A DNA stretch of 5,044 bases from Clostridia bacterium (lineage in GTDB: Bacteria; Bacillota; Clostridia; Christensenellales; Aristaeellaceae): NCBI GenBank assembly GCA_017458865.1, contig JAFSZW010000413.1, positions 1-5,044 on the forward strand, written 5' to 3'. This document shows, one piece after another, positions 1-5,044 of this stretch (its first letter is position 1; every line of letters begins with the position of its first letter). A program made the position numbers and the translations under genes. The notes below the pieces were generated by a model that was given only the letters and a program-made list of their open reading frames with translations, searched no databases and had not been told where the DNA came from.

Positions 1-195
1 AATGTTGAGGTCGTCGAGCTTATGGGCTCTGAAACCTACCTCTATCTGCAGACCACCGGCAAGGAAGGCAACGTCATTGCTCGTGTTGATCCGCGCAGCA
101 AGTCTCATACCGGCGACACCATCAAGGTTGCTTTCGAGACCAGCCGTCTCCACTTCTTCGATAAGGACACCGAGCTTACCATTCTCAACCGTTAA
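1..195 (+). CDS. ugpC: Sugar ABC transporter ATP-binding protein (UgpC/MsmK/MalK type), C-terminal fragment
   Basis: This is the last 64 codons of a gene that begins upstream of the window, ending in TAA at 193-195. Only the C-terminal regulatory (TOBE/OB-fold) region is visible; the Walker A, signature and Walker B motifs lie outside. The pieces VELMGSETYLYL (residues 3-16 of the fragment), ARVDPRS (27-33), GDTIKVAF (38-45) and the terminal LHFFDKDTELTI (50-61) match the usual end of UgpC/MsmK/MalK ATPases, which hydrolyse ATP at the cytoplasmic face to drive uptake of sugars or glycerol-phosphate compounds. In Gram-positive bacteria one such ATPase often serves several importers; that role here is inferred. 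Arginine codons are CGT in three of four cases, unlike the AGG/CGG/CGC-rich genes downstream, consistent with high expression. It is closed by a strong terminator 12 bases after the stop, so it ends its transcription unit. The family is fairly certain; the symbol is a family label and the substrate is unknown. Confidence 0.88.
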   Translation, partial: NVEVVELMGSETYLYLQTTGKEGNVIARVDPRSKSHTGDTIKVAFETSRLHFFDKDTELTILNR

Positions 196-206
196 GTTTG
201 TCAATG

Positions 207-234
207 AGGCCGCACGAGAGTGTGGCCTTTTTTT
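207..234 (+). terminator. Rho-independent terminator after the ABC transporter ATPase
   Basis: The arms AGGCCGCAC (207-215) and GTGTGGCCT (220-228) pair over nine positions, with one G-U pair, around a GAGA tetraloop. A run of seven T (228-234) follows. It sits 12 bases after the stop codon, the classical place for an intrinsic terminator, and separates the ATPase from the regulator gene. Confidence 0.93.
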
Positions 235-298
235 GTTGGATTTTACCAGTATATTTTTATATAAAAAACAATTCCTCAAAAATTTTTTGTAAAAACAG
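235..298. other. AT-rich intergenic segment with A/T tracts
   Basis: No gene is seen here. The stretch is very rich in A and T, with A6 at 263-268, A5T6 at 278-288 and A5 at 291-295, just upstream of the predicted regulator promoter. It could act as an UP-like element or curved DNA that helps RNA polymerase bind; this is inference. A second possible promoter lies here: TTGGAT at 236-241 with TATAAA at 260-265 (18-base spacer), but its -35 box is poor. Confidence 0.4.
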
Positions 299-327
299 TA
301 GATTATTGCCGCCTATTCATGTATAAT
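299..327 (+). promoter_or_regulatory. Predicted sigma-A promoter of the CdaR/PucR-like regulator gene
   Basis: A perfect -10 hexamer TATAAT lies at 322-327. At 17-base spacing the -35 position is TAGATT (299-304), which matches only three of six consensus bases. The weak -35 may be offset by the AT-rich DNA upstream, or may mean the promoter needs an activator. Transcription would start near 333-335, giving an untranslated leader of about 43 bases. The position after a terminator and ahead of the regulator gene supports the call. Confidence 0.62.
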
Positions 328-333
328 AGCCCA

Positions 334-350
334 TCGTATTTGAAATGCGA
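334..350. repeat. Imperfect inverted repeat at the predicted transcription start (candidate operator)
   Basis: TCGTATTT (334-341) and AAATGCGA (343-350) are inverted copies around a single central G, matching at seven of eight positions. The repeat starts 7 bases after the -10 hexamer, so it covers the predicted +1 to +17 region, where a bound protein could block transcription. The regulator encoded just downstream is an obvious candidate ligand (autoregulation), but nothing in the sequence proves binding. Confidence 0.4.
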
Positions 351-361
351 ATTATGAGAAG

Positions 362-367
362 AAAGGA
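362..367 (+). promoter_or_regulatory. Shine-Dalgarno site of the regulator gene
   Basis: AAAGGA lies 9 bases before the ATG at 377 and fixes that start. A second purine patch, GAAGG at 369-373, is too close to the ATG to be the main site. The ATG at 367 is in another frame and does not read into the regulator. Confidence 0.65.
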
Positions 368-376
368 TGAAGGCAA

Positions 377-1453
377 ATGGTACCGGAAAAGCGTTTTCTG
401 AACCAGATAGAACAGGCCTTCTCACATCTCATTACGCAGAAGATCTATCTGCTGGATGTTGAGGGCAACATTCTTCTTCCCTCTGAAGAGGACGGCAAGA
501 AGATTAACCTGCCGGAGTTTATAGATCCCGGAATGTCTGTTGCGTACGACAACAAGACGTTCCTGAAAATAGGTATTACACCAGAACTGATCCTGTGTAT
601 CTTTGACCGCGGCGCTGAAGCGCATAACTGCATCATGCTGGCCGGTGAAATGATTCGCTACATGGGCAGGGGTGAGGCACCGATCCAAAGCAGGTATGAT
701 GTTTACCGCCGCGTGCTCCGCGAGGAACTGACCGGTTCTGAGCTTGAGGCATTGGCGCACGAGCATCAGATTGACATGAACCTTGAACGGACGGTTGTGA
801 CGATTCAGATCCTTCAGACGGAACAGGAGACGGCGTTCAGCATGCTCGACTCCATTGTTCCGAGGATCAGCAGCGATCTGCTGGTTGAAATGGACCGTCA
901 TACTGTCGTCATGCTGAAGAGCATGGAGAATGTTGAGAATATCGACGAACTCATTCAGCTGGCTGAGGCCATTGAGCAGACACTTCTTGATGAAAACGGG
1001 AAGGGATGCGTGATTGGCATCGGAGAACCGAAAAAGACGATTCAGGAGATCGGCGAGAGCTATCGCGAGTCCCGCAGGGCTGTCGAGGTTGGGCGGATCT
1101 TCCTGCCAGACCAGCACATTTACATGTACCGCAGTCTGGTGCTTGAACGGTTCCTCATGGATATTCCGCGGGAAATGGGTGTCCGTTATCACAGCATTCT
1201 GTTTAACCGGAAGACGGCGCGTCTTTTCAATGAGGAGATGCTCCATACGATTGAGATGTTCTTTGTAAAGGACCTCAACCTGTCAGATACGGCGAGACAG
1301 CTTTACATCCACCGGAATACGCTGGTGTACCGGCTTGACAAGGTGCAGCGGCAGACCGGTCTGGATCTTCGGAAGTTTGATGACGCGGTTACTTTCAAGA
1401 TGATGATGCTCCTTGGCAAGAGCGGGCAGGATAAACCGCGTCCGGTGTACTGA
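377..1453 (+). CDS. CdaR/PucR-family transcriptional regulator (helix-turn-helix)
   Basis: A 358-residue soluble protein with no signal peptide or membrane segment. The C-terminal DNA-binding domain (about 300-346) is the PucR/CdaR type: LNLSDTARQLYIHRNTL followed by VYRLDKVQRQTGLDLRKFDD, with the family's strongly conserved HRNTLVYRLDK core (312-322). The middle (about 135-247) resembles the degenerate GGDEF-like domain of CdaR proteins and ends in the typical GIGEPKKTIQEIGESYRESRRAVEVG stretch (214-239, interrupted here only by quoting). The first ~100 residues (IYLLDVEGNILLP at 23-35) look like a short divergent ligand-sensing domain related to the sugar-diacid recognition region. Known relatives control sugar-diacid or purine use; the ligand here is unknown. 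Its place next to a UgpC-type ATPase suggests control of carbohydrate import. It has its own promoter and terminator, so it is probably monocistronic and possibly autoregulated. The ATG at 377 is supported by AAAGGA 9 bases upstream. Confidence 0.9.
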   Translation: MVPEKRFLNQIEQAFSHLITQKIYLLDVEGNILLPSEEDGKKINLPEFIDPGMSVAYDNKTFLKIGITPELILCIFDRGAEAHNCIMLAGEMIRYMGRGEAPIQSRYDVYRRVLREELTGSELEALAHEHQIDMNLERTVVTIQILQTEQETAFSMLDSIVPRISSDLLVEMDRHTVVMLKSMENVENIDELIQLAEAIEQTLLDENGKGCVIGIGEPKKTIQEIGESYRESRRAVEVGRIFLPDQHIYMYRSLVLERFLMDIPREMGVRYHSILFNRKTARLFNEEMLHTIEMFFVKDLNLSDTARQLYIHRNTLVYRLDKVQRQTGLDLRKFDDAVTFKMMMLLGKSGQDKPRPVY

Positions 1454-1465
1454 TCTATAGAACTT

Positions 1466-1490
1466 AAACCGGCCTATGGCCGGTTTTTTT
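1466..1490 (+). terminator. Rho-independent terminator after the regulator gene
   Basis: The GC-rich arms CCGGCC (1469-1474) and GGCCGG (1478-1483) form a perfect six-pair stem around the loop TAT, extended by three A-T pairs (1466-1468 with 1484-1486). Seven T (1484-1490) follow directly. It lies 12 bases after the regulator's stop codon. The A run before the stem is short, so it is mainly a + strand terminator, which fits the gene direction. Confidence 0.92.
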
Positions 1491-1522
1491 AAGAACCTGA
1501 GGCAGAGCTGCAGGGACGAATC

Positions 1523-1530
1523 GGAGGGAG
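1523..1530 (+). promoter_or_regulatory. Strong Shine-Dalgarno site that selects a TTG start
   Basis: GGAGGGAG lies immediately upstream, with its GGAGG core (1523-1527) 7 bases before the TTG at 1535. This spacing is ideal. Starting at the first in-frame ATG (1568) would remove the basic RKR n-region of the signal peptide and would have no such site, so TTG is preferred. Confidence 0.85.
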
Positions 1531-1534
1531 TATA

Positions 1535-2968
1535 TTGAGGAAAAGGATATTTGCGTTCGCGCTTTTGATGATGCTGCTGGTTTCCGTGACCGCATCTGCA
1601 GCGACGCTGCCGTTCATCCGGTCAAATGATGAGGATACGGTGACAATTTCACGCGAGGAATATGAGCGTTTCCAGCAGTATTCCAAACTGGATCTGCTCA
1701 TGCAGATCAGCGAAATGTATTACTACGAGGACCTTGATGTGGAGAAGATGCTCGACGGCGCTGCATCAGGTCTTATGGCGGGTATCGGTGATATCTACAG
1801 CTGCTACTATACAAAAGAGCAGATGGATAAGATCACCGAGGAGACAGAGGGGGTGTACTGCGGCATTGGCTGCCAGCTGCTTGCGGATACCGATTCCATG
1901 CTGATCACCGTCACGCGCGTGTTTAAAGGCAGTCCGGCTGAGGAGGCAGGCATCCAGGCAGGGGACAAGATTGTCTATGTGGACGATGTGTACTATAATG
2001 CCTATGGCATGGATGAGGCTGTCTCCGTTATGCGCGGCGCGCCGAATGAGAGCGTCAAGGTTACGGTGCTGCGGGATCTCAAGACCATAGACTTTGATAT
2101 TGTCCGCCGCGAGGTGCTGATCAACTATGTCGAGTATGAGATTCTGCCCGAGAACATCGGATACATCATCCTTTATGATTTCTACGGGGATGCTGTAGAG
2201 GGCTTTAAGGAAGCCATTGAGACGTTCGCGGATGCCGGCGTCAAAGGCGTGATCATCGATCTCAGAAATAATGGCGGCGGCATTGTGGATATTGCCGTTG
2301 ACATTGCGGACCTTATTCTCCCTGAGGGCGTGGTCGTTTCAACCCGCGACAAGCAGGGGAATGAGGAGACGATGGAGATCGACGACAAGTACTATGAATT
2401 CCCGCTGGCTGTATTGGTCAATGGGTATTCTGCCAGTGCGTCCGAGATTCTCTCCGGCGCGATCCGCGACTATAACGCGGGATTCCTGGTTGGCACAAAG
2501 ACATTCGGCAAGGGCGTCATCCAGGCAGAACTGCAGTTTACGGATGGCACCGGGATGAAAATTACCATGGCCAGGTATTATACGCCCAGCGGCGTGTGTA
2601 TTCATGAGATTGGTCTCGAGCCGGACATTGACATTGAGCTGAACAAGGATGTGGTGACGAAATACGGTTACAACAACCTGCCGCATGACCAGGACAATCA
2701 GCTGCAGGCGGCGGTTCGCGTATTGTCCGGTGAAACCACGCTCGAGGAGGAGAAGGCGGTAGCCGAGGAAATTAAGGCGCAGAAAGCGGCTGAGGAAGAG
2801 GCTAATGCAACTGCCGAGCTGGATGCTGCACTGGCGAAAAAGCCGGCGGGCGATGACGCACCGGCGGAAGAGCCGACGGGTGATGACGCATCAGCAGATA
2901 AGCCGGCAGACGATGATGCACCGGCCGAGGATGAGGCGTCAGCTGCGCCAGAGGCGAAAACAGAATAA
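1535..2968 (+). CDS. Secreted S41A carboxyl-terminal processing protease with PDZ domain and repeat tail (CtpA/CtpB-like)
   Basis: A 477-residue serine protease of the C-terminal processing (Tsp/CtpA) family, predicted to act outside the membrane. A signal peptide comes first: MRKR, a hydrophobic core (5-18), then an ASA/A cleavage site near residue 22; an uncleaved anchor is also possible. A helical N-terminal segment follows (40-105, with GIGDIYSCYYTKEQ). The PDZ domain (about 107-182) contains GSPAEEAGIQAGDKI. The protease core (about 195-370) has DLRNNGGG (242-249), catalytic Ser301 in NGYSASASE, Lys326 in TFGKG 25 residues later, and Gln330. The Ser/Lys spacing equals that of E. coli Tsp and B. 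subtilis CtpB, so it should be active. After ~400 come a charged helix and an acidic Ala/Pro/Asp tail with three 10-residue repeats. Four cysteines (90, 109, 113, 355) are present in the exported part. It heads an apparent operon with two glycosyltransferases. Whether it is CtpA or CtpB cannot be told, so no symbol is given. Confidence 0.95.
   Translation: MRKRIFAFALLMMLLVSVTASAATLPFIRSNDEDTVTISREEYERFQQYSKLDLLMQISEMYYYEDLDVEKMLDGAASGLMAGIGDIYSCYYTKEQMDKITEETEGVYCGIGCQLLADTDSMLITVTRVFKGSPAEEAGIQAGDKIVYVDDVYYNAYGMDEAVSVMRGAPNESVKVTVLRDLKTIDFDIVRREVLINYVEYEILPENIGYIILYDFYGDAVEGFKEAIETFADAGVKGVIIDLRNNGGGIVDIAVDIADLILPEGVVVSTRDKQGNEETMEIDDKYYEFPLAVLVNGYSASASEILSGAIRDYNAGFLVGTKTFGKGVIQAELQFTDGTGMKITMARYYTPSGVCIHEIGLEPDIDIELNKDVVTKYGYNNLPHDQDNQLQAAVRVLSGETTLEEEKAVAEEIKAQKAAEEEANATAELDAALAKKPAGDDAPAEEPTGDDASADKPADDDAPAEDEASAAPEAKTE
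2841..2930 (+). repeat. Three tandem 30-bp repeats encoding the acidic tail of the S41 protease
   Basis: Three direct copies of a 30-base unit lie head to tail: 2841-2870, 2871-2900 and 2901-2930. Each begins AGCCG and carries GATGACGCA or GATGATGCA in the middle. Copy 1 differs from copy 2 at seven positions and from copy 3 at five. In protein they give KPAGDDAPAE, EPTGDDASAD and KPADDDAPAE. The unit length is a multiple of three, so a change of copy number would keep the frame. A decayed fourth unit (DEASAAPEAK) follows. The tail is probably disordered. Confidence 0.85.
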
Positions 2969-2983
2969 TCAGGATCCAAAGGG

Positions 2984-2991
2984 AAGGAAGG
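2984..2991 (+). promoter_or_regulatory. Shine-Dalgarno site of the first glycosyltransferase
   Basis: AAGGAAGG ends 7 bases before the ATG at 2999, within the 30-base gap after the protease stop codon. It supports independent ribosome entry on a shared transcript. Confidence 0.75.
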
Positions 2992-2998
2992 CTGCAGG

Positions 2999-4039
2999 AT
3001 GTGCCGAGTCAGTGTTATTGTACCCGTTTATCAGGTAGAGCAATGGCTGCCGGCATGTCTTGACAGCCTTCTTGCTCAATCCTTCAGGGATTTTGAGATG
3101 ATCCTGGTGGACGACGGGACGGAGGATGGGTCAAACCGGATCATGGAGGACTACCAGAAAAGAGATGACCGGATCCGCATTGTGCACAAGGTAAACGGCG
3201 GCCTGTCCTCCGCAAGAAATGCCGGGCTGGATGTGGCAAAGGGCGAATACATTGCCTTCCTGGATTCAGATGACACGGCTGCACCGAACTGGCTCATGGA
3301 TACGGTAAACGCTGCAGTACGCGACCGGTCTGATATGGTGCTGTACAATTACTGCAAGGTGGAAGCAGGAACTGCTTTACAGCCTTTCCTGCCAATTCGG
3401 GATGGCTGTTTCGATTTCAGCAGTATGCCGCTTAGCCGGTATTTCTATCATTACTGGATGCCGTATGTGCACGGTCAGGAGGCCTGGAGCCGGATTTACC
3501 GGCGGGACCTCATAGAGGACAACCATATCCGCTTTGCGCTGAACAGAGAGATCTTTGCTGAGGATACCCTCTTTTCGGGGATGTGCATGATGCGCGCAAA
3601 GCGCATTACTGCTATGGAAAAGGCATATATCTATTATCTGCAGCGCGGGGATTCCCTGATGGGCAGGCCAAAGCCTCAGCTGGCCCGCCGCCTGATGGAG
3701 CTTTCAGTGCGCCTGACGGAGTATGCCAGGGAAACCGGACATGAGGATGAGCTCCGGCAGGTCCTGCCGGTGCTCTGTTATGATACGCTCATTTGTAAGG
3801 GCATCCGATATGATCCATCTGCCGCGGACGTGTTGTCGGCCATGGAGGAATACCGGGCAAATCCGACCATGCAGACGCTCCTGAGGCGCCTCAGATCCCC
3901 CATGCCGCTTATTGCGTATACCCTGAATACGCATAAGGGTTTTGCAACGCAGATCAGAGGACGCCTGTTTGCCAGCCGCTGGCTGGCAGGCAATTATGCC
4001 GGTGCGGCAGCACTGGTGGAAGGGCGGATCGGCAAATGA
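2999..4039 (+). CDS. Family 2 glycosyltransferase (GT-A fold), first copy
   Basis: A 346-residue protein that should transfer a sugar from a nucleotide-sugar donor to a cell-surface glycan or other acceptor. The GT-A domain fills the first ~210 residues: VSVIVPVYQVEQWL (4-17), the nucleotide-binding LVDDGTEDGS (36-45), NGGLSSARNAGLD (66-78), the metal-binding DSDD (89-92), then AWSRIYRRDLI (162-172) and the AEDT motif (187-190) expected to hold the catalytic acid. All key residues are present. The last ~130 residues look helical and contain no clear membrane segment, so the enzyme is probably cytoplasmic or membrane-associated through partners. The donor sugar and acceptor cannot be read from the sequence. 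It follows the protease by 30 bases with no terminator between, and its stop overlaps the next gene by ATGA, so all three are probably co-transcribed. Surface polysaccharide or teichoic-acid-like glycan assembly is the likeliest role (inference). Confidence 0.93.
   Translation: MCRVSVIVPVYQVEQWLPACLDSLLAQSFRDFEMILVDDGTEDGSNRIMEDYQKRDDRIRIVHKVNGGLSSARNAGLDVAKGEYIAFLDSDDTAAPNWLMDTVNAAVRDRSDMVLYNYCKVEAGTALQPFLPIRDGCFDFSSMPLSRYFYHYWMPYVHGQEAWSRIYRRDLIEDNHIRFALNREIFAEDTLFSGMCMMRAKRITAMEKAYIYYLQRGDSLMGRPKPQLARRLMELSVRLTEYARETGHEDELRQVLPVLCYDTLICKGIRYDPSAADVLSAMEEYRANPTMQTLLRRLRSPMPLIAYTLNTHKGFATQIRGRLFASRWLAGNYAGAAALVEGRIGK
4018..4024 (+). promoter_or_regulatory. Probable Shine-Dalgarno site of the second glycosyltransferase
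   Basis: GGAAGGG lies inside the end of the previous gene, 11 bases before the ATG at 4036, a little further than ideal. With the ATGA stop/start overlap, translation is probably also coupled to the upstream gene. Confidence 0.5.
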
Positions 4040-5044
4040 ACAAAGTCAGCATCATTGTGCCGTGCAGGGACGGTGAGACCTATCTGGCTGCGTGCATTGA
4101 GTCCGTCCTGCGGCAGACGTTTACGGATTTTGAGCTCCTGCTGATTGACGACGGCTCAAAGGATGGGTCACTTTCCATCATGCAGTCATTTGCAGCAGAT
4201 GATGCGAGGATTCGCATCCTTGCCGGTCCCGGGGCGGGCGTCGGCAGGGCACGGAACCTCGGACTGAGTGAGGCCCGGGGCGAGTGGATCTTTTTCATGG
4301 ATGCAGATGACATATTGCCGGCAGATGCGCTCAGGACACTGGCAAAGAAGGCGGATGATCCATCTGTTGATATGGTCATCGGGGCACACGAGACGTTTGG
4401 AGAGCACCAGGAAACCGTCCTGTTCTGGCCGGAAACGCGCTGGTATCGGCTGCCCTGGCCTGAGCGGCAGCGGGCCATGGCCCTTCGCCTCATAGAAGGG
4501 GACAGCATACTTAATATCATGTGCAATAAGCTGCACAGGCGCGGCTTTCTTGATCATGCCGGCATCCATCTGAGTGATCATGTGCGGGTTGCGGAGGATG
4601 CGCTGTTTAACCTTGAGGCGGTCCTTTTGTCGCATGGCTGCGTATACTGCCACGCGGTTACCTACCGCTACAGGATGCATGCGGCGTCCACCATGAATCG
4701 GGCTGAGGGGTCTGCATTTGATCTGCACAGGCCGTGGCTCCTTGAAATGCGGGAGATGCTAAGACGGCGCGGTCAGCTTGAGCAGTATTACGGCGCGTTT
4801 GTGGACAGCGTGATGCTGCGTCTGTATAAGGATAGCGGTATCGCCGGGGCTGTCCGTGACTTTGATTCCAAAGCGCTTCCGCTGGTGAATCCGGACGGTC
4901 TTGAACGCTCTCAGATGTCTGTGCGCGACAGGCGTACGGCTGAGATGATTGAAAAAGGACGCTATCCGTCCGGATATCCATTCGTTGCTGCGGGTCAGAT
5001 TCTGCGCAGGAAGGCCGGCGAGGCATCATTTGCGCTCCGGCGCG
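4036..5044 (+). CDS. Family 2 glycosyltransferase (GT-A fold), second copy, 3' end beyond the window
   Basis: An open frame of 336 codons that runs off the right edge without a stop. It starts at an ATG overlapping the previous stop (ATGA, 4036-4039). The GT-A motifs are intact: VSIIVPCRDGETYLAACI (4-21), LIDDGSKDGS (36-45), GVGRARNLGLSEARGEW (68-84), the metal-binding DADD (89-92), MCNKLHRRGFL (162-172, the usual NKLYRR-type segment) and VAEDALFN (185-192) with the catalytic-acid ED pair. It is thus an intact sugar transferase as far as seen, built like the preceding enzyme with DDG and DxD motifs at matching residue numbers, but clearly diverged (for example GPGAGVGRARN against KVNGGLSSARN). 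The two probably add different sugars, or act at successive steps, on the same glycan. No membrane segment is visible. The C-terminal region (about 215-336) is rich in Arg and Glu and not recognised. Donor and acceptor are unknown. Confidence 0.92.
   Translation, partial: MNKVSIIVPCRDGETYLAACIESVLRQTFTDFELLLIDDGSKDGSLSIMQSFAADDARIRILAGPGAGVGRARNLGLSEARGEWIFFMDADDILPADALRTLAKKADDPSVDMVIGAHETFGEHQETVLFWPETRWYRLPWPERQRAMALRLIEGDSILNIMCNKLHRRGFLDHAGIHLSDHVRVAEDALFNLEAVLLSHGCVYCHAVTYRYRMHAASTMNRAEGSAFDLHRPWLLEMREMLRRRGQLEQYYGAFVDSVMLRLYKDSGIAGAVRDFDSKALPLVNPDGLERSQMSVRDRRTAEMIEKGRYPSGYPFVAAGQILRRKAGEASFALRR

Noticed and set aside
2..292. A 96-codon open frame starting at base 2 on the + strand
   Set aside because: It is the +2 frame shadow of the ATPase C-terminus, runs through the terminator hairpin, and has a Ser/Pro/Leu-rich composition with no family resemblance.
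235..376. A riboswitch or T-box in the leader of the regulator gene
   Set aside because: The predicted leader is only about 43 bases and no known aptamer motif or leader terminator is visible in it.
422..1246. A 274-codon open frame on the - strand
   Set aside because: It lies wholly antisense to the regulator, which has clear family motifs over the same bases; the antisense product shows no recognisable domain.
1413..1435. TTGGCA (1413-1418) with GATAAA (1430-1435) as a promoter for the protease operon
   Set aside because: The spacer is only 11 bases, too short for a sigma-A promoter, and a transcript would meet the terminator at 1466-1490.
1531..1536. TATATT as a -10 box
   Set aside because: It overlaps the start codon of the protease gene and has no suitable -35 partner; the bases are explained by the spacer between the Shine-Dalgarno site and TTG.
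2841..2930. The 30-bp repeats as a possible CRISPR array
   Set aside because: The copies are directly adjacent with no spacers, are imperfect, and stay in frame with a coding sequence.
2698..2979. A Ser/Ala-rich 93-codon open frame on the - strand
   Set aside because: Its low-complexity composition is the reverse reading of the protease's Ala/Asp/Pro repeat tail.
4186..4728. A 180-codon open frame on the - strand, overlapping other - strand frames up to 5029
   Set aside because: The + strand here encodes an intact GT2 with all catalytic motifs; the long antisense frames follow from its GC-rich codon use.

Overview
The window looks like chromosomal DNA of a low-to-mid-GC Gram-positive anaerobe, most likely a member of the Clostridia (Lachnospiraceae-like). 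This is inferred from purine-rich Shine-Dalgarno sites, a TTG start behind GGAGG, two short-loop hairpin/T-tract terminators, and a UgpC/MsmK-type sugar-importer ATPase followed by a CdaR/PucR-type regulator. The genus cannot be settled from the sequence. All genes run on the + strand.

Layout. Positions 1-195 hold the last 64 codons of a sugar ABC transporter ATPase (TOBE region), closed by a strong intrinsic terminator at 207-234. An AT-rich gap of about 140 bases follows. It carries a TATAAT promoter (299-327) and an imperfect inverted repeat (334-350) at the predicted transcription start. Next is a monocistronic 358-residue regulator (377-1453) with a C-terminal HTH of the PucR/CdaR type, ended by a second strong terminator (1466-1490).

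The rest reads as one operon. It contains a secreted S41 carboxyl-terminal processing protease with a PDZ domain and an acidic Ala/Pro/Asp repeat tail (1535-2968, TTG start). A family 2 glycosyltransferase (2999-4039) follows after 30 bases. A second family 2 glycosyltransferase (4036 to the window edge) overlaps it by ATGA and is cut by the window end. The last gene is open to base 5044 with no stop.

How they fit. The first two units concern carbohydrate import and its control: the ATPase would energise one or more sugar importers, and the neighbouring regulator may sense a sugar-derived signal. The second half concerns the cell surface: an exported protease co-transcribed with cytoplasmic glycosyltransferases that probably build a surface polysaccharide or glycosylated polymer. 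I see no mobile element, CRISPR array, tRNA or rRNA, and no clear sign of a new defence or biosynthetic system. The findings are modest: a possible operator, a repeat tail on the protease, the protease-glycosyltransferase linkage, and an unclear promoter for the second operon.
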